From: Rhodospirillales bacterium | Lineage (GTDB): Bacteria; Pseudomonadota; Alphaproteobacteria; Rhodospirillales; JAPHRK01 | Direction of reading: 5' to 3' | Assembly (NCBI GenBank): GCA_026196105.1 | Contig: JAPHRK010000048.1 | Coordinates: 1-46,295, forward strand | Length of the DNA stretch: 46,295 nt | Shown here: positions 1-8,313 of the stretch, piece by piece | Layout: the number at the start of each line of letters is the position of its first letter | Position numbering within the stretch: position 1 is the first letter of the stretch | Program-made: the position numbers and the translations under genes | Notes under the pieces: generated by a model | Seen by the model: the letters and a program-made list of their open reading frames with translations, nothing else | Database searches by the model: none | What the model was told of the DNA's origin: nothing

Positions 1-930
1 CGCGCCGTGATGACCGCCTATTTATCCTGTCTGGAGAACCTGCGAGACGATCCCACCGCCACGCCGTTCAGCATTCGCAACTGGATTGAAGACGACGAGC
101 GCGACGGTTTCATGTTTCTCACATCACGCGGCGACATGCACGAGAGCATCAAGGGTCTCACCACCTGTTGGTTGGAGATCGCCGTCAACACCTTGCTGTC
201 GCTGGAGCAAAGTTGGGATCGCAAAATCTGGATTATTCTCGATGAAGTGCCATCCCTCTATCATATTCCGAGCTTGCAGCCGGGTATGGCCGAAAGCCGT
301 CAGTTCGGCGGCTGTTTCGTCTTGGGCCTGCAAGTGTGGTCGGCGATGCGCGATATTTACGGAGCCAACGGAGCCGAAACATTGTCCGGTTTGGCTCGAA
401 CGCGGGTGGTTCTGTCCACACCCGACAAAGCCACCGCCAATTGGTGCAGCGAGGCATTGGGCAACGCGGAAAAAACCGAGCTTCAGGAAACTGTTTCCTA
501 CGGCGCACACGACATGCGCGACGGGGTGTCGTTAGCGGAACGCAATGAGCTACGTCCCATCGTCTTGCCCACCGAGATCATGAGCCTTCCCGACCTTAAC
601 GGCTTCCTGCGCTTGCCGCAAAACTTCCCCGTAACACGCTTCACCATCAAGCCGGACCTGTCCGAAAAAATAGCCAAGCCGTTTGTTGAGCTTCCGCAAC
701 AAGAGACAAAACCACCGCCTCCACCGATACCACCGCGCCCAACGGCAAAGCCAAAACCTAAACCCAGAAAGAAGGCAGCGACTAAGCCACCACCGGCTGG
801 TGAAACTGCACAAGCAAAACCGAGTGAGAAACCCCAACCGCCTGCGGCGGAAAAACCGGCACGGCCCACCAAAGAGAAAAAGAAAACACCCGCACCCGAT
901 GCCGATCTGGATGAGGGTTTAAACTTCTAA
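1..930 (+). CDS. traD: TraD-like type IV coupling protein, C-terminal part (5' end outside window)
   Basis: This is the C-terminal part (309 codons) of an F/TraD-family coupling ATPase, the inner-membrane hexamer that passes the relaxase-DNA complex to a type IV secretion channel. The frame is open to the window edge, so the first GTG/ATG codons seen are internal. A Walker B-like strand (IWIILDEVPSLY, Asp at about codon 81), the AESRQFGGC segment and the YGAHDMRDGVSL segment match the TraD_F group as I know it. From about codon 233 the protein becomes a Pro/Lys/Ala-rich low-complexity tail ending in an acidic stretch, a plausible relaxosome-docking tail. The stop overlaps the relaxase start (TAATG), so the two are translationally coupled. 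Confidence 0.9.
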   Translation, partial: RAVMTAYLSCLENLRDDPTATPFSIRNWIEDDERDGFMFLTSRGDMHESIKGLTTCWLEIAVNTLLSLEQSWDRKIWIILDEVPSLYHIPSLQPGMAESRQFGGCFVLGLQVWSAMRDIYGANGAETLSGLARTRVVLSTPDKATANWCSEALGNAEKTELQETVSYGAHDMRDGVSLAERNELRPIVLPTEIMSLPDLNGFLRLPQNFPVTRFTIKPDLSEKIAKPFVELPQQETKPPPPPIPPRPTAKPKPKPRKKAATKPPPAGETAQAKPSEKPQPPAAEKPARPTKEKKKTPAPDADLDEGLNF

Positions 931-3755
931 TGCTCTCCATATACGCCATCACCACGCCGGAAGGCATGTCCACCTATTACGATTCCGACGGCTATTACGC
1001 AAAAGATGACGAACAGGCGCAAAAGGCCAGTCAGTGGCATGGCAAGGGTGCCAAGGCTACCGGATTGGAAGGTTTCGTCACCCCGGAAACGTTTCAATAC
1101 ATTCTTGACGGCAATACGCCGGACGGGCGGCGGTTGGGGCGCATGGTGGACGGGGAATGGAAACACCGCGCCGGAATAGATCTCACCTTCTCGGCTCCCA
1201 AAAGCGTCAGCGTCATGGCTTTGGTCGCAGGCGACGAACGCCTCGTTGCGGCTCATGAGGCGGCCGTCAAAGCCACGCTCGATCATATCGAAGCGAAGGT
1301 ATTGGAAACCCGCGTTTGGGACCGTGCCAGTAAGACCCAGGTCAAGGAACGCGGTCTCGACATGATCGCTGCCCTGTTCCGTCATGAGGTCAACCGCAAT
1401 CAAGACCCGCACCTTCATACCCATTCGGTGATCGCCAACATAGTCCGCCAATCTCCAGAAAACGGGGGGGACGGTAAATGGCGCTCCATCGAAGGGGCCA
1501 GCCTGTTCCATCACAAGATGGAATTGGGGGCCATGTACCGGGCCGAACTGGCGATGAACGTGCGCGAGCTTGGTTATGAAATCGAACGCACTCACATGGA
1601 TGGGCGGTTCGACCTGAAAGGCGTACCCAAGTCGGTGCTGGCGACGTTTTCCACCCGTTCAAAAGAAATCCGCGATGTCTTGCAAGGTTATGATTATCAG
1701 AACGCCAAGACCGCCGCCGTCGCCACCTTGATGACGCGCAACCACAAGACCACGGTGGACCGCGATGCGCTTCACAAAGATTGGCATCGCCAAGGCGAGA
1801 AGCTTGGACTGACCGCCCGCATTCCTACGGAACCTGTGCTTGCGGACAGTGCGCAAGAAAGCCGCCTCGCTGCCGAGGCTGTCGATTATGCCATCCGTCA
1901 TCTTTCGGAACGCTCCAGCACCTTCAATCTGTCGGACCTGCGCACCAAGGCCAACGGCTACGGGGTGGGACAGTTCCGGCCACGGACCTTGGACCAGGCC
2001 GTCACGTCCAATCACCAGCTTATTCCCTCCAAACACAAAGACCATGAAGGTCAGGAGTTCGTTACCACGCGGGACGCCATCGCCAAGGAAAACGAAACCA
2101 TCACATCTATGAAGGCGGCGCAGAACACCGTGCAGCCGTTCATGGAATTTAGTGAGATCAACGACGGGCTGAAGGACACGTTTCTAAACGAAGGCCAGCA
2201 ACGTGCCGTGCGCGGTTTGCTCACGGGCCAAGACCGGATCATGGGCATTCAGGGGTACGCGGGCGTGGGCAAGACCACCCTGCTCACCGCTGCCCGCGAG
2301 TTGGCCCAAAAGCGCGACTATGAAGTGATCGGCCTTGCACCATCTGCCAGCGCCGTCAAAACCATGCAGGATGAAACCGGCATCGCATCGCGCACCTTGC
2401 AGAAGTTCCTGGGCCAGTACGATGGGTACGCTCATGGGCGCGGCAGCGAAGAAGGCAAAGTCGCCGTTCAAGACGAGTTCAAGAACAAGCTCATCGTGCT
2501 GGATGAAAGCTCGCTCGCTTCCACCACGCAAATGCGCGATCTGTTCCGCATTGTCGAGGCCATCCGTCCGGCGCGTCTGGTTCTGTTGGGAGATGAAAAG
2601 CAGCTTGATGCCGTGGACGCGGGCAAACCCTTTGCCCAACTCCAAAAAAACGGCATGAAAACCCTGAACGTGGATGAGATCGTTCGGCAGAAAAACCCAG
2701 AGCTTAAGACTGCCGTGCACGCGGCCATCGCGGGCGATATCCGCACCGCGTTCGCCAAGATCAGCAACAACATCATTGAGGCGGAGGAGCCGCAAAAGGA
2801 TGACAACGGCAAGATGGAACCCGGCGCTCGGGACGATGCCCTTGCCGCTGCCGCGTTCACCGCCTGGAATGCCCTGCCTATCGAGGCACGCGAAACCACC
2901 GGCATTGCCGCCCCCACCCATGTTCTTCGTCAGAGCATCAACGGCTTAGTCCGCGAGCAATTGGCGCTAGAGGGACAATTGAGCGGCCCGGAAAAGCAAA
3001 TCGACGTTCTTAAATCCGAAGGCTACACCAACGCACAAAAAGGCCGGGCGAAAAACTATTTTCCCGGCGATCAGGTGATCTTCAACCGGGCGCGTAACGG
3101 TGTCGAGCAAGGCGAAGTTCTGGCTATGGCCGGTGCAAACGAAGACACCAACACGGTCGCGCTCAAGCGGGAAAACGGCGAAATCGTCTCGCTCAATCTC
3201 AATCAAAACCGGGCCGCACAAGCGGTTGATATCTTGCGCGCCTCACCACTTGATATCCGCCAAGGCGACCGCATTCGCTTCACCCGTAACGACGAAAGCC
3301 TCGGTTTGATCAACTCCGGCATTGCCGATGTCACCAACATCGACAAGCAGGGCCGTGTCACCTTGGAAAAGGAGGACGGCAGCAGCTTGACACTCGATGG
3401 AGATTCACAGGCGTTGCGTTTTATCGACCATGCCTGGGCATCCACCGTACACGCTTTTCAGGGGCGCACCGTCGATAACATCATCGGCGTCATGCACTCT
3501 TCCCACCCGCACCTGACCCACCAGAAAGCGTTCTATGTGGAGATATCCAGGGCGCGGGAGAACGCCATGCTGATTACCGATGATCGCCAAACTCTTGGCA
3601 GGACGCTCACGGAAGTAACCGGGGAACGCATCGCCGCCTTGGAAGCGACTCCTGAATACAAATCACTGGTAACCAGCCCGGAATTGAATCCCGAGCCGGT
3701 TCCAGAGGTATCCAACAATCTCGATAAAGATATTGATGTGGAGATAGATAGATGA
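930..3755 (+). CDS. traI: MobF-family conjugative relaxase-helicase (TraI/TrwC type)
   Basis: This protein nicks oriT, stays covalently bound to the 5' end and unwinds the transferred strand. It has 941 aa, close to TrwC of R388 (about 970) and much shorter than F TraI. The N-terminal relaxase domain (about 1-300) shows paired tyrosines near residues 16-24 (TYYDSDGYY) and the three-histidine metal site HLHTH at 161-165. A RecD-like superfamily 1 helicase follows: Walker A GYAGVGKTT at about 442-450, Walker B LIVLDESS at about 518-525, and a C-terminal STVHAFQGRT motif. The start ATG overlaps the traD stop by one base and its stop overlaps the next gene (ATGA), so this is one operon. Confidence 0.95.
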   Translation: MLSIYAITTPEGMSTYYDSDGYYAKDDEQAQKASQWHGKGAKATGLEGFVTPETFQYILDGNTPDGRRLGRMVDGEWKHRAGIDLTFSAPKSVSVMALVAGDERLVAAHEAAVKATLDHIEAKVLETRVWDRASKTQVKERGLDMIAALFRHEVNRNQDPHLHTHSVIANIVRQSPENGGDGKWRSIEGASLFHHKMELGAMYRAELAMNVRELGYEIERTHMDGRFDLKGVPKSVLATFSTRSKEIRDVLQGYDYQNAKTAAVATLMTRNHKTTVDRDALHKDWHRQGEKLGLTARIPTEPVLADSAQESRLAAEAVDYAIRHLSERSSTFNLSDLRTKANGYGVGQFRPRTLDQAVTSNHQLIPSKHKDHEGQEFVTTRDAIAKENETITSMKAAQNTVQPFMEFSEINDGLKDTFLNEGQQRAVRGLLTGQDRIMGIQGYAGVGKTTLLTAARELAQKRDYEVIGLAPSASAVKTMQDETGIASRTLQKFLGQYDGYAHGRGSEEGKVAVQDEFKNKLIVLDESSLASTTQMRDLFRIVEAIRPARLVLLGDEKQLDAVDAGKPFAQLQKNGMKTLNVDEIVRQKNPELKTAVHAAIAGDIRTAFAKISNNIIEAEEPQKDDNGKMEPGARDDALAAAAFTAWNALPIEARETTGIAAPTHVLRQSINGLVREQLALEGQLSGPEKQIDVLKSEGYTNAQKGRAKNYFPGDQVIFNRARNGVEQGEVLAMAGANEDTNTVALKRENGEIVSLNLNQNRAAQAVDILRASPLDIRQGDRIRFTRNDESLGLINSGIADVTNIDKQGRVTLEKEDGSSLTLDGDSQALRFIDHAWASTVHAFQGRTVDNIIGVMHSSHPHLTHQKAFYVEISRARENAMLITDDRQTLGRTLTEVTGERIAALEATPEYKSLVTSPELNPEPVPEVSNNLDKDIDVEIDR

Positions 3756-4063
3756 GTCACCCAACGAAGGTTCTCAGTGTTCGCGTTACTCAAGAAGATA
3801 TTGCTCTGTTTCAGCAAGCCGCTGACGGCCAAGGTCTCGATTCACCCGATTGGATGCGCGCCGCCCTTCGTAAAACGGCCTTGGATCAAGTTTACGGCGG
3901 CAGCAACCCCTTCCCTTCCAACCTTGGCGAAACAGCTTTGTTGCGCGCCGTGTTGGTGATTTTGCAATTGGTGGGCGGCGATACGCCGGAAGAAACCAAG
4001 AACATCTACGTGAAAAAAGCCGCCCGTCAAATCGAAAAAATCAAAGCCGGAGATTGGTCATGA
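3752..4063 (+). CDS. Small protein after the relaxase, possible accessory DNA-binding protein
   Basis: 103-aa protein whose ATG overlaps the traI stop (ATGA) and whose stop overlaps the next start. The N-terminus (KVLSVRVTQEDIALFQQAAD) has the beta strand-helix pattern of a ribbon-helix-helix protein or a MobC-like relaxase accessory factor. The rest looks helical, ending in a basic segment (KKAARQIEKIKAGDW). I do not recognise a named family. Its place directly behind the relaxase and before partition genes suggests a role at oriT or in operon control, but this rests only on position and the weak fold resemblance. Confidence 0.7.
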   Translation: MSHPTKVLSVRVTQEDIALFQQAADGQGLDSPDWMRAALRKTALDQVYGGSNPFPSNLGETALLRAVLVILQLVGGDTPEETKNIYVKKAARQIEKIKAGDWS

Positions 4064-4275
4064 AACTCTCTCAAACACCTTACGACGAACATCCCTTCAA
4101 TTGGGAAAAGTACAGCCGCCTCTACGACGCATTCAATGAGGTTGCTGACGGCTTCCACGATCTCGGCCATGTCGAGTTGGGTCAAAGGGCGGAACAGGTT
4201 CGCCGGGCCATCTCCCGGCTTTGGGACGACGTTGTTGTCACCGAGCGCACCGAACAATCATCACAAAAGGAATAG
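4060..4275 (+). CDS. Small hypothetical protein of the tra/par operon
   Basis: 71-aa acidic, probably helical protein. I chose the ATG at 4060 because it overlaps the preceding TGA (ATGA); a start six bases upstream is less likely. The central NEVADGFHDLGHVELG stretch and a basic-acidic amphipathic helix are all that is visible, and no family is recognised. It ends 19 bp before the 11-bp repeat array that precedes parA. It could be the last gene of the tra operon or an accessory partition or transfer factor. Confidence 0.6.
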   Translation: MKLSQTPYDEHPFNWEKYSRLYDAFNEVADGFHDLGHVELGQRAEQVRRAISRLWDDVVVTERTEQSSQKE

Positions 4276-4294
4276 CCCATGAACACCTCCCCCT

Positions 4295-4415
4295 AGTCAC
4301 TGACTAGTCGATACCTAGTCACTACCCGGTGGATAGACGGTCACTACCCGGTGACTACCCGGTGACTATCCGGCGAATATCCGGCCCCTATCCAGTCACG
4401 ACCTAGCCCCTACCT
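4295..4415. repeat. Eleven tandem degenerate 11-bp units upstream of parA (centromere/operator candidate)
   Basis: Reading from 4295 in steps of 11 bases gives units such as AGTCACTGACT, AGTCGATACCT, AGTCACTACCC, GGTGGATAGAC, GGTCACTACCC, GGTGACTACCC, GGTGACTATCC, GGCGAATATCC, GGCCCCTATCC, AGTCACGACCT and AGCCCCTACCT. The consensus is about RGTSACTAYCC, with an invariant 11-bp period close to one helical turn. A perfect 7-bp inverted repeat (CTAGTCA-C-TGACTAG, 4293-4307) opens the array. Helically phased direct repeats just upstream of a parA with a small partner are the usual layout of plasmid centromeres that also act as autoregulatory operators. Iterons are the alternative, but no Rep gene is nearby. 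Confidence 0.7.
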
Positions 4416-4433
4416 ATAGAAAAGGAATTCACT

Positions 4434-5114
4434 ATGCCCGTAATAACCTTCGCAAGCTCAAAAGGCGGTGCTGGAAAAACCACCACCGCTCTTTCTCTTT
4501 CTCACGTTCTAACCCATCGCGGCGCTGCGGTGACGCTGATTGACGCCGATCCCAATCAACCGATTATCGAATGGGCGAACCAGGACCCCGACCACGTACC
4601 TCAAAACCTTCGCATTGTCCCCAATGTGACCGAGGAAAACATTGTCGATGAGATCGACGCGGCGGCGGCTCGCGACCCGTTCGTTCTGGTCGATCTGGAG
4701 GGATCGGCAAACTTGGCGGTTTCCCATGCCATTGGCCGCGCCGATCTGGTCCTTATCCCCATGCGTGGCAGCCAGTTGGATGCCGATCAAACCGCCCGTG
4801 TTATCAGGTTCATCAAACGCGAAACCAGAGTTTATAAGCGGCAAATTCCTTACGCTGTGGTCTATTCCTGCACATCCCCTGTAATCAGAAGCCGTGACTT
4901 CAAGAATATCGACCGGGAACTGGTTGAGAACAACATTCCGGTATTGCCCGTTGAAATGGTCGAACGGGCCGCTTTTGGGGCCATCATCAAATTGGGCGGC
5001 ACGTTATACGATCTGACGGCGAAAGAGGTTCATAACCCCGAAGCCGCCATCGACAACGCCGAGAACTTGGCAAAATCTGTAATCAAGTTCATTCGCGAAA
5101 GGGCCGTGGCATGA
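4434..5114 (+). CDS. parA: ParA-family partition ATPase (VirC1/pTAR ParA-like)
   Basis: 226-aa deviant Walker ATPase that should position plasmid copies along the nucleoid. The P-loop has the signature lysine (KGGAGKTT, residues 10-17), the DAD switch is at 37-39 and the Walker B aspartate is at 87 (FVLVDLEG). There is no N-terminal DNA-binding domain, so it is the short type that works with a small repressor-like partner. The start is supported by AGGA about nine bases upstream. The 11-bp array lies directly upstream and the stop overlaps the next start (ATGA). Confidence 0.92.
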   Translation: MPVITFASSKGGAGKTTTALSLSHVLTHRGAAVTLIDADPNQPIIEWANQDPDHVPQNLRIVPNVTEENIVDEIDAAAARDPFVLVDLEGSANLAVSHAIGRADLVLIPMRGSQLDADQTARVIRFIKRETRVYKRQIPYAVVYSCTSPVIRSRDFKNIDRELVENNIPVLPVEMVERAAFGAIIKLGGTLYDLTAKEVHNPEAAIDNAENLAKSVIKFIRERAVA

Positions 5115-5476
5115 CGGGAAGGAAAGGGAGCGGTCTTGATCTCGGCGACGATCCTACGGACTCGGATGGGCTGAAACTGGACGATTTTAAGCCCAAAGAA
5201 CAGCCGCCTTCGCGTGCGGACAAACCCAATCTCCAATCGGCGGAAGAGGCAGGTTTTACGACGCGCCACGCACCACCGAAACCGGCACCTGCGCCGGTTT
5301 CAAGCCGGGTCGATGGGCGAAGCTTGCGCACCACCAACCGCACCACTCAGCTCAACATCGCGTGCTGTGAAGAAACTCGTGAACGGTTCTGGACGCTGGC
5401 CCATGCGGCTGGAGTCCAGGCCGGAGAGGACTTTTTAATCCGCTTGATGGATGCGTTCATGGATGAAAAACAATAG
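5111..5476 (+). CDS. Small ParB/ParG-like centromere-binding partner of ParA
   Basis: 121-aa protein starting inside the parA stop codon (ATGA). Residues 1-70 are hydrophilic and Pro/Lys/Asp-rich, probably disordered. Residues about 75-121 (TTQLNIACCEETRERFWTL onwards) have the strand-helix-helix pattern of a ribbon-helix-helix DNA-binding domain, like ParG-type partners. A flexible tail plus RHH fold, fixed position behind parA and an upstream repeat array together support the centromere-binder role. The sequence alone does not name the family. Confidence 0.7.
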   Translation: MTGRKGSGLDLGDDPTDSDGLKLDDFKPKEQPPSRADKPNLQSAEEAGFTTRHAPPKPAPAPVSSRVDGRSLRTTNRTTQLNIACCEETRERFWTLAHAAGVQAGEDFLIRLMDAFMDEKQ

Positions 5477-5693
5477 AAAACTGTAAACACGCTCTGCATA
5501 TATTGTAGACAATTGTAGACAAGGCCATGACAACATACTGAAAACAAAGAATTGTCATGGTGTTGACGATTGAATACACAAAAATCCTGATGTAAACATC
5601 CCGAAAACCGCAGAATTCCGCCATTTTTCCCGCTTTGCTACTTGTAGCGACAGGTGTGTATGTTTAACGCCAATGGGCGTCACTGAAACAGCG

Positions 5694-5712
5694 AGGGGCA
5701 AAGCCCTTTTTT
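5694..5712 (+). terminator. Possible rho-independent terminator after the par operon
   Basis: A short GC-rich stem (GGGGC-AAA-GCCC, 5695-5706) runs directly into six Ts (5707-5712) on the + strand. It lies about 220 bp after the parB-like stop and could end the tra/par transcript before the structured region. The stem is short, so confidence is moderate. Confidence 0.45.
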
Positions 5713-6010
5713 GCTGTTCAGGTTCAGAAGATGTTATGGAATACAAATGGTCCTTGTGGGGGACGTACAGGGGGTTCAGGGCTGCGTCGTTTTACCCGCG
5801 AAAGGGATAGTCACCCGAAGGGATGAGACGCGCCTTGGCGGCTCAGTGACGAGCGGAACGCGAGGAGTATAGCCCGGTTCGTCGCAAGACGAATTTGCCC
5901 AAAACTGTTAGCTGAAAAAACAACCTGAACTGATCAGAAAACACCATCAACAGGCACTCAAAAAAATCCCACCACAACAAAAGCCGTTCCCTCAAAACCT
6001 CCACTCCCAA

Positions 6011-6079
6011 CCAACCAGGGGTGCCGGGGACTGGTCCCCGGCTGGGTCAAGGGCAACGCCCTTGGTTGGCGTAAGCCAA
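6011..6079. repeat. Nested inverted repeats able to form a branched (three-way) structure
   Basis: An outer stem CCAACCA/TGGTTGG (6011-6017/6063-6069) encloses two hairpins: a perfect 9-bp stem GCCGGGGAC/GTCCCCGGC with a 2-base loop (6023-6042) and AAGGGC-AAC-GCCCTT (6049-6063). A fourth hairpin, TTGGC-GTAA-GCCAA, overlaps the right edge (6066-6079). No T-run follows, so a simple terminator is unlikely. It could be part of oriT, a single-strand initiation site or a protein-bound cruciform. Confidence 0.6.
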
Positions 6080-6150
6080 TGCGGATCGTCACCAATTAAC
6101 AAGTCAAAATCCGCCTTCGGGTTTTGGCCGCAATTAACTCAGCAGGCGGG

Positions 6151-6190
6151 CAGAAAAATAGCCCTGCCGGAGATTACCGACAGGGCTTGT
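6151..6190 (-). terminator. Rho-independent terminator of the DUF2493 gene
   Basis: On the - strand AGCCCTG pairs with CAGGGCT (6160-6166/6181-6187), followed by ATTTTT. It begins directly after the DUF2493 stop codon. A decayed copy of the same terminator lies on the + strand near 8223-8256, part of the inverted duplication. Confidence 0.75.
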
Positions 6191-6194
6191 GTGT

Positions 6195-7121
6195 TTATGC
6201 GTATTTCTTTGTGGGGATGCCCATGCCCCGGGCTTTGTCTACCAAATTCTCGGTGATGCCGGTTCCGGGGAATGCCAGCACACCGATGGGCAAAATTTCC
6301 AGCATTGCGTCGTTTCGTTTGAACCCGGCGCGGGATTTGCCGTATTTATTCCAGTCCGGCTTGAACACCACTTGCGCGACCTTTCTGGCGGCGGCCCACT
6401 TGGCGGCAATCAGATCTGTGCCTTTCGGTGCGCCTCCGTGAACCAACGTCATATCCGGGTGTTTCTTGTGAGCCTTGTCGAGGGCTGCGAATATCAGTTC
6501 GTACTCGTTGAAGTCCATGCCTCCGGCGACGACCACTGTGGGGCCTTCGGGTGCCTGTGCCAGTGTCTTTTTGCGCTCGGTGGCGGCGAGGAAGTCCCGG
6601 CTGTCAACCACGGCGGCGGTCATGTGCGATGTGCTGATGCGTGATCCTCGGCTTGGCATCCACGGGTGTCCGGTCTGGACTGAAAAAAGTTCGGCTGCGT
6701 GGTCGCGCATGGTTTCAAAATATTCGCGGGCGTATGATGTGGCTTTGGCCCGGATTTCCAGCTTCTCCAGTTCCACCGATTTTACCTCGGTTCCGTCCTG
6801 TTCGCGGATGGCGCGGCGGATATCGAAGCTCAGTTGGTCGAAACCCTTATCCAGGCGGTCGAGCTTGCGCTGGAAGACGTTGACCGTGTTCCACAGCACG
6901 TCGGTTGCCTCGCTTTCCAGGCACGTATCTGTGAAGAGCTGGGCCAGACTGTCAAACACGTTATCGAGGGTTGCAAAGCTGATGTCTTGTTCGGGCAGGG
7001 GCCGGGGGTCTACTTCATCTGCTGGGGGCATGGCACCGAAGAGCTGCATCCTGTTCATAATGTCGTGGGTGGCGCTCTGGCCTGTCAGGCTGTCGGTGAT
7101 GTCGGGTGTTTCTGAATACAT
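6195..7121 (-). CDS. DUF2493 (SLOG-superfamily) protein
   Basis: 308-aa protein. The C-terminal third (from about residue 198, starting PTVVVAGGMDF) is a DUF2493 domain: a Rossmann-like strand, then VHGGAPKGTDLIAAKWA and VAQVVFKPDW. This is the nucleotide- or ligand-binding SLOG fold seen in many plasmid and phage proteins of unknown reaction. The N-terminal 190 residues are helical and charged, with no recognised domain. The start ATG has GGAG about 8-9 bases upstream. The whole locus, including upstream sequence and terminator, exists again as a decayed inverted copy to its right. Enzymatic role unknown. Confidence 0.85.
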   Translation of the reverse strand: MYSETPDITDSLTGQSATHDIMNRMQLFGAMPPADEVDPRPLPEQDISFATLDNVFDSLAQLFTDTCLESEATDVLWNTVNVFQRKLDRLDKGFDQLSFDIRRAIREQDGTEVKSVELEKLEIRAKATSYAREYFETMRDHAAELFSVQTGHPWMPSRGSRISTSHMTAAVVDSRDFLAATERKKTLAQAPEGPTVVVAGGMDFNEYELIFAALDKAHKKHPDMTLVHGGAPKGTDLIAAKWAAARKVAQVVFKPDWNKYGKSRAGFKRNDAMLEILPIGVLAFPGTGITENLVDKARGMGIPTKKYA

Positions 7122-7393
7122 TTGTTTAGCTCCTTCGTTGCGGCGAACGGTTGATCCCGCTCATGGGGCTACTTTGCGGATCGTCTAGGGGCATCCATCA
7201 CCCCACCCCCGAAGGGGGCTTGAGTGGGGCCGCAACGAAGTGAAGGACTGGCTGGGACAGCTTTTTTGCCTCGCGAGGAATGGGCGTTTGCGCCCAGGGG
7301 AAAAAAGGTGGTTCAGCCAGTTGATCTATGCCCCCCGATCCGCGATGCCCCACTCATGAGCGGAATCAAACGGTCGGTGCAATGACGGAGCGG

Positions 7394-8219
7394 ATGTGTT
7401 CAGATGCCTGTCATTACCGATAGCCTGACCGGACGCAGGTGCCCGTGAGGTTATGAACTGTTTGTAACTCGCCTTGCCCCTGATGAAGTAGCCCCCCGGC
7501 CCCGGCACGAAGCCGCAGCCCTCAACCCGGTCGTGTTTGATAGTCTGGCCCAACTCTTTACTGCTTGCTGGCAAGGCTGCTGGCGTGCTGTGGAATACGG
7601 GCAATGCCTTCCAGCCCCACCGCCTGATAAGGGGTTCGATCATCTGAGCAATCTGCCGCGCCATCCGTGAACAGGACGGAATATGCAAAGATGGAACTGG
7701 AGAAACTGGAAATCCGGACAACTCCACCAGCCTGCGGCTGTTTTGGAACCATGCGTGACCATGCTGCTCTGCCCAAGGCCAGATCGGGCAACCGTGGATG
7801 CCGGGGCGGGGTTCCCTCACCTGCCACCATGATCGTTGCCTTGTGGTTGACAGCCGGGACTTCCTCGCTGCCATGCAACCAGCCACTTGCCAGCCGAAGG
7901 TTTTACGGTGGTCGTCGCCGGAGGCATCCTCAATTCAACACCTGATATTCGCAGCCCTTGACTAGGCTCACCCTATCCCCGGCCTATCGGCTTCATAGGC
8001 GGCGTATAGGCACGGCCTATTGCCGCCCTAACCGCTGCCCAGTCGCGCAAGTGGTGTTCAAGGCGGAATGGTATTTAAGAAAATCCCGCGCCGGGTTCAA
8101 ACGTAACGACCAGATGCCGATTACAATGCCATCGGTGTGCTGGCATTCCCCGGAACCTGCACCACGATTTAAAAGGCAAAGCACGGAGCATGGGCATCCC
8201 TGCAAAAATTTCACCCGCA
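7394..8219 (+). pseudogene. Decayed DUF2493 gene, inverted copy of 6195-7121
   Basis: Pieces of the intact neighbour can be read in several frames of the + strand: ATG-TGT-TCA at 7394 matches MYS; ATTACCGATAGCCTGACCGG matches ITDSLTG. Later come ELEKLEIR near 7690, MRDHAA near 7751, VVDSRDFLAA near 7845, and VAQVVFK and KSRAGFKRND at 8046-8115. These fragments are separated by frameshifts and stops such as the TAG ten codons in, so no full protein can be made. The 3' end keeps a copy of the partner's terminator. Confidence 0.85.
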
Positions 8220-8313
8220 ACAAGCCCTTCGGTAATCTCCGGCATGGATATTTTTCTGCCCGTTCGCGTATCTGTCGATCCGCTTTTGCCCAGGTTATAA
8301 TAAATTTAACATC

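Larger units (their letters stand above)
5477..6150. other. Gene-free, hairpin-rich region; candidate oriT
   Basis: About 670 bp with no supported gene, between the + strand tra/par operon and the - strand leading-type genes. It holds two abutting TTGTAGACAA repeats (5503-5522), a 9-bp inverted repeat CCATGACAA/TTGTCATGG (5525-5533/5552-5560) and a GATGTAAACATC near-palindrome around 5590. A dense block at about 5780-5895 contains CGCCTTGGCG, the sequence TATAGCCCGG (5869-5878) and the hairpin TTCGTC-GCAA-GACGAA (5878-5893). ATAGCCC is the sequence I recall just 3' of the R388 nic site. A MobF relaxase upstream and leftward genes downstream fit an oriT here. This is a prediction, not a demonstrated nic site. 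Confidence 0.45.
6140..8266. repeat. Long decayed inverted duplication (arms about 1 kb) centred near 7284
   Basis: The left arm (DUF2493 gene, its upstream region and terminator) is mirrored on the right. Near the centre ACTGGCTG (7247-7254) faces CAGCCAGT (7314-7321) and CTTTTTT (7261-7267) faces AAAAAAGG (7301-7308). GATCCGC before the start codon, TCACCGATAGCCTGAC-type codons, RDFLAA, KSRAGFKRND and the terminator sequence recur in the same order in both arms. The right arm has lost about 50 bp near the centre and carries many indels and stops. Confidence 0.85.

Noticed and set aside
4276-6190. Replication origin with iterons
   Set aside because: No Rep protein is encoded in the window, and the repeats abut parA, so a centromere is more likely.
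7326-7945. Open frames of 90-190 aa on both strands
   Set aside because: They are chance frames across the decayed DUF2493 copy; homology to the intact gene jumps between frames.
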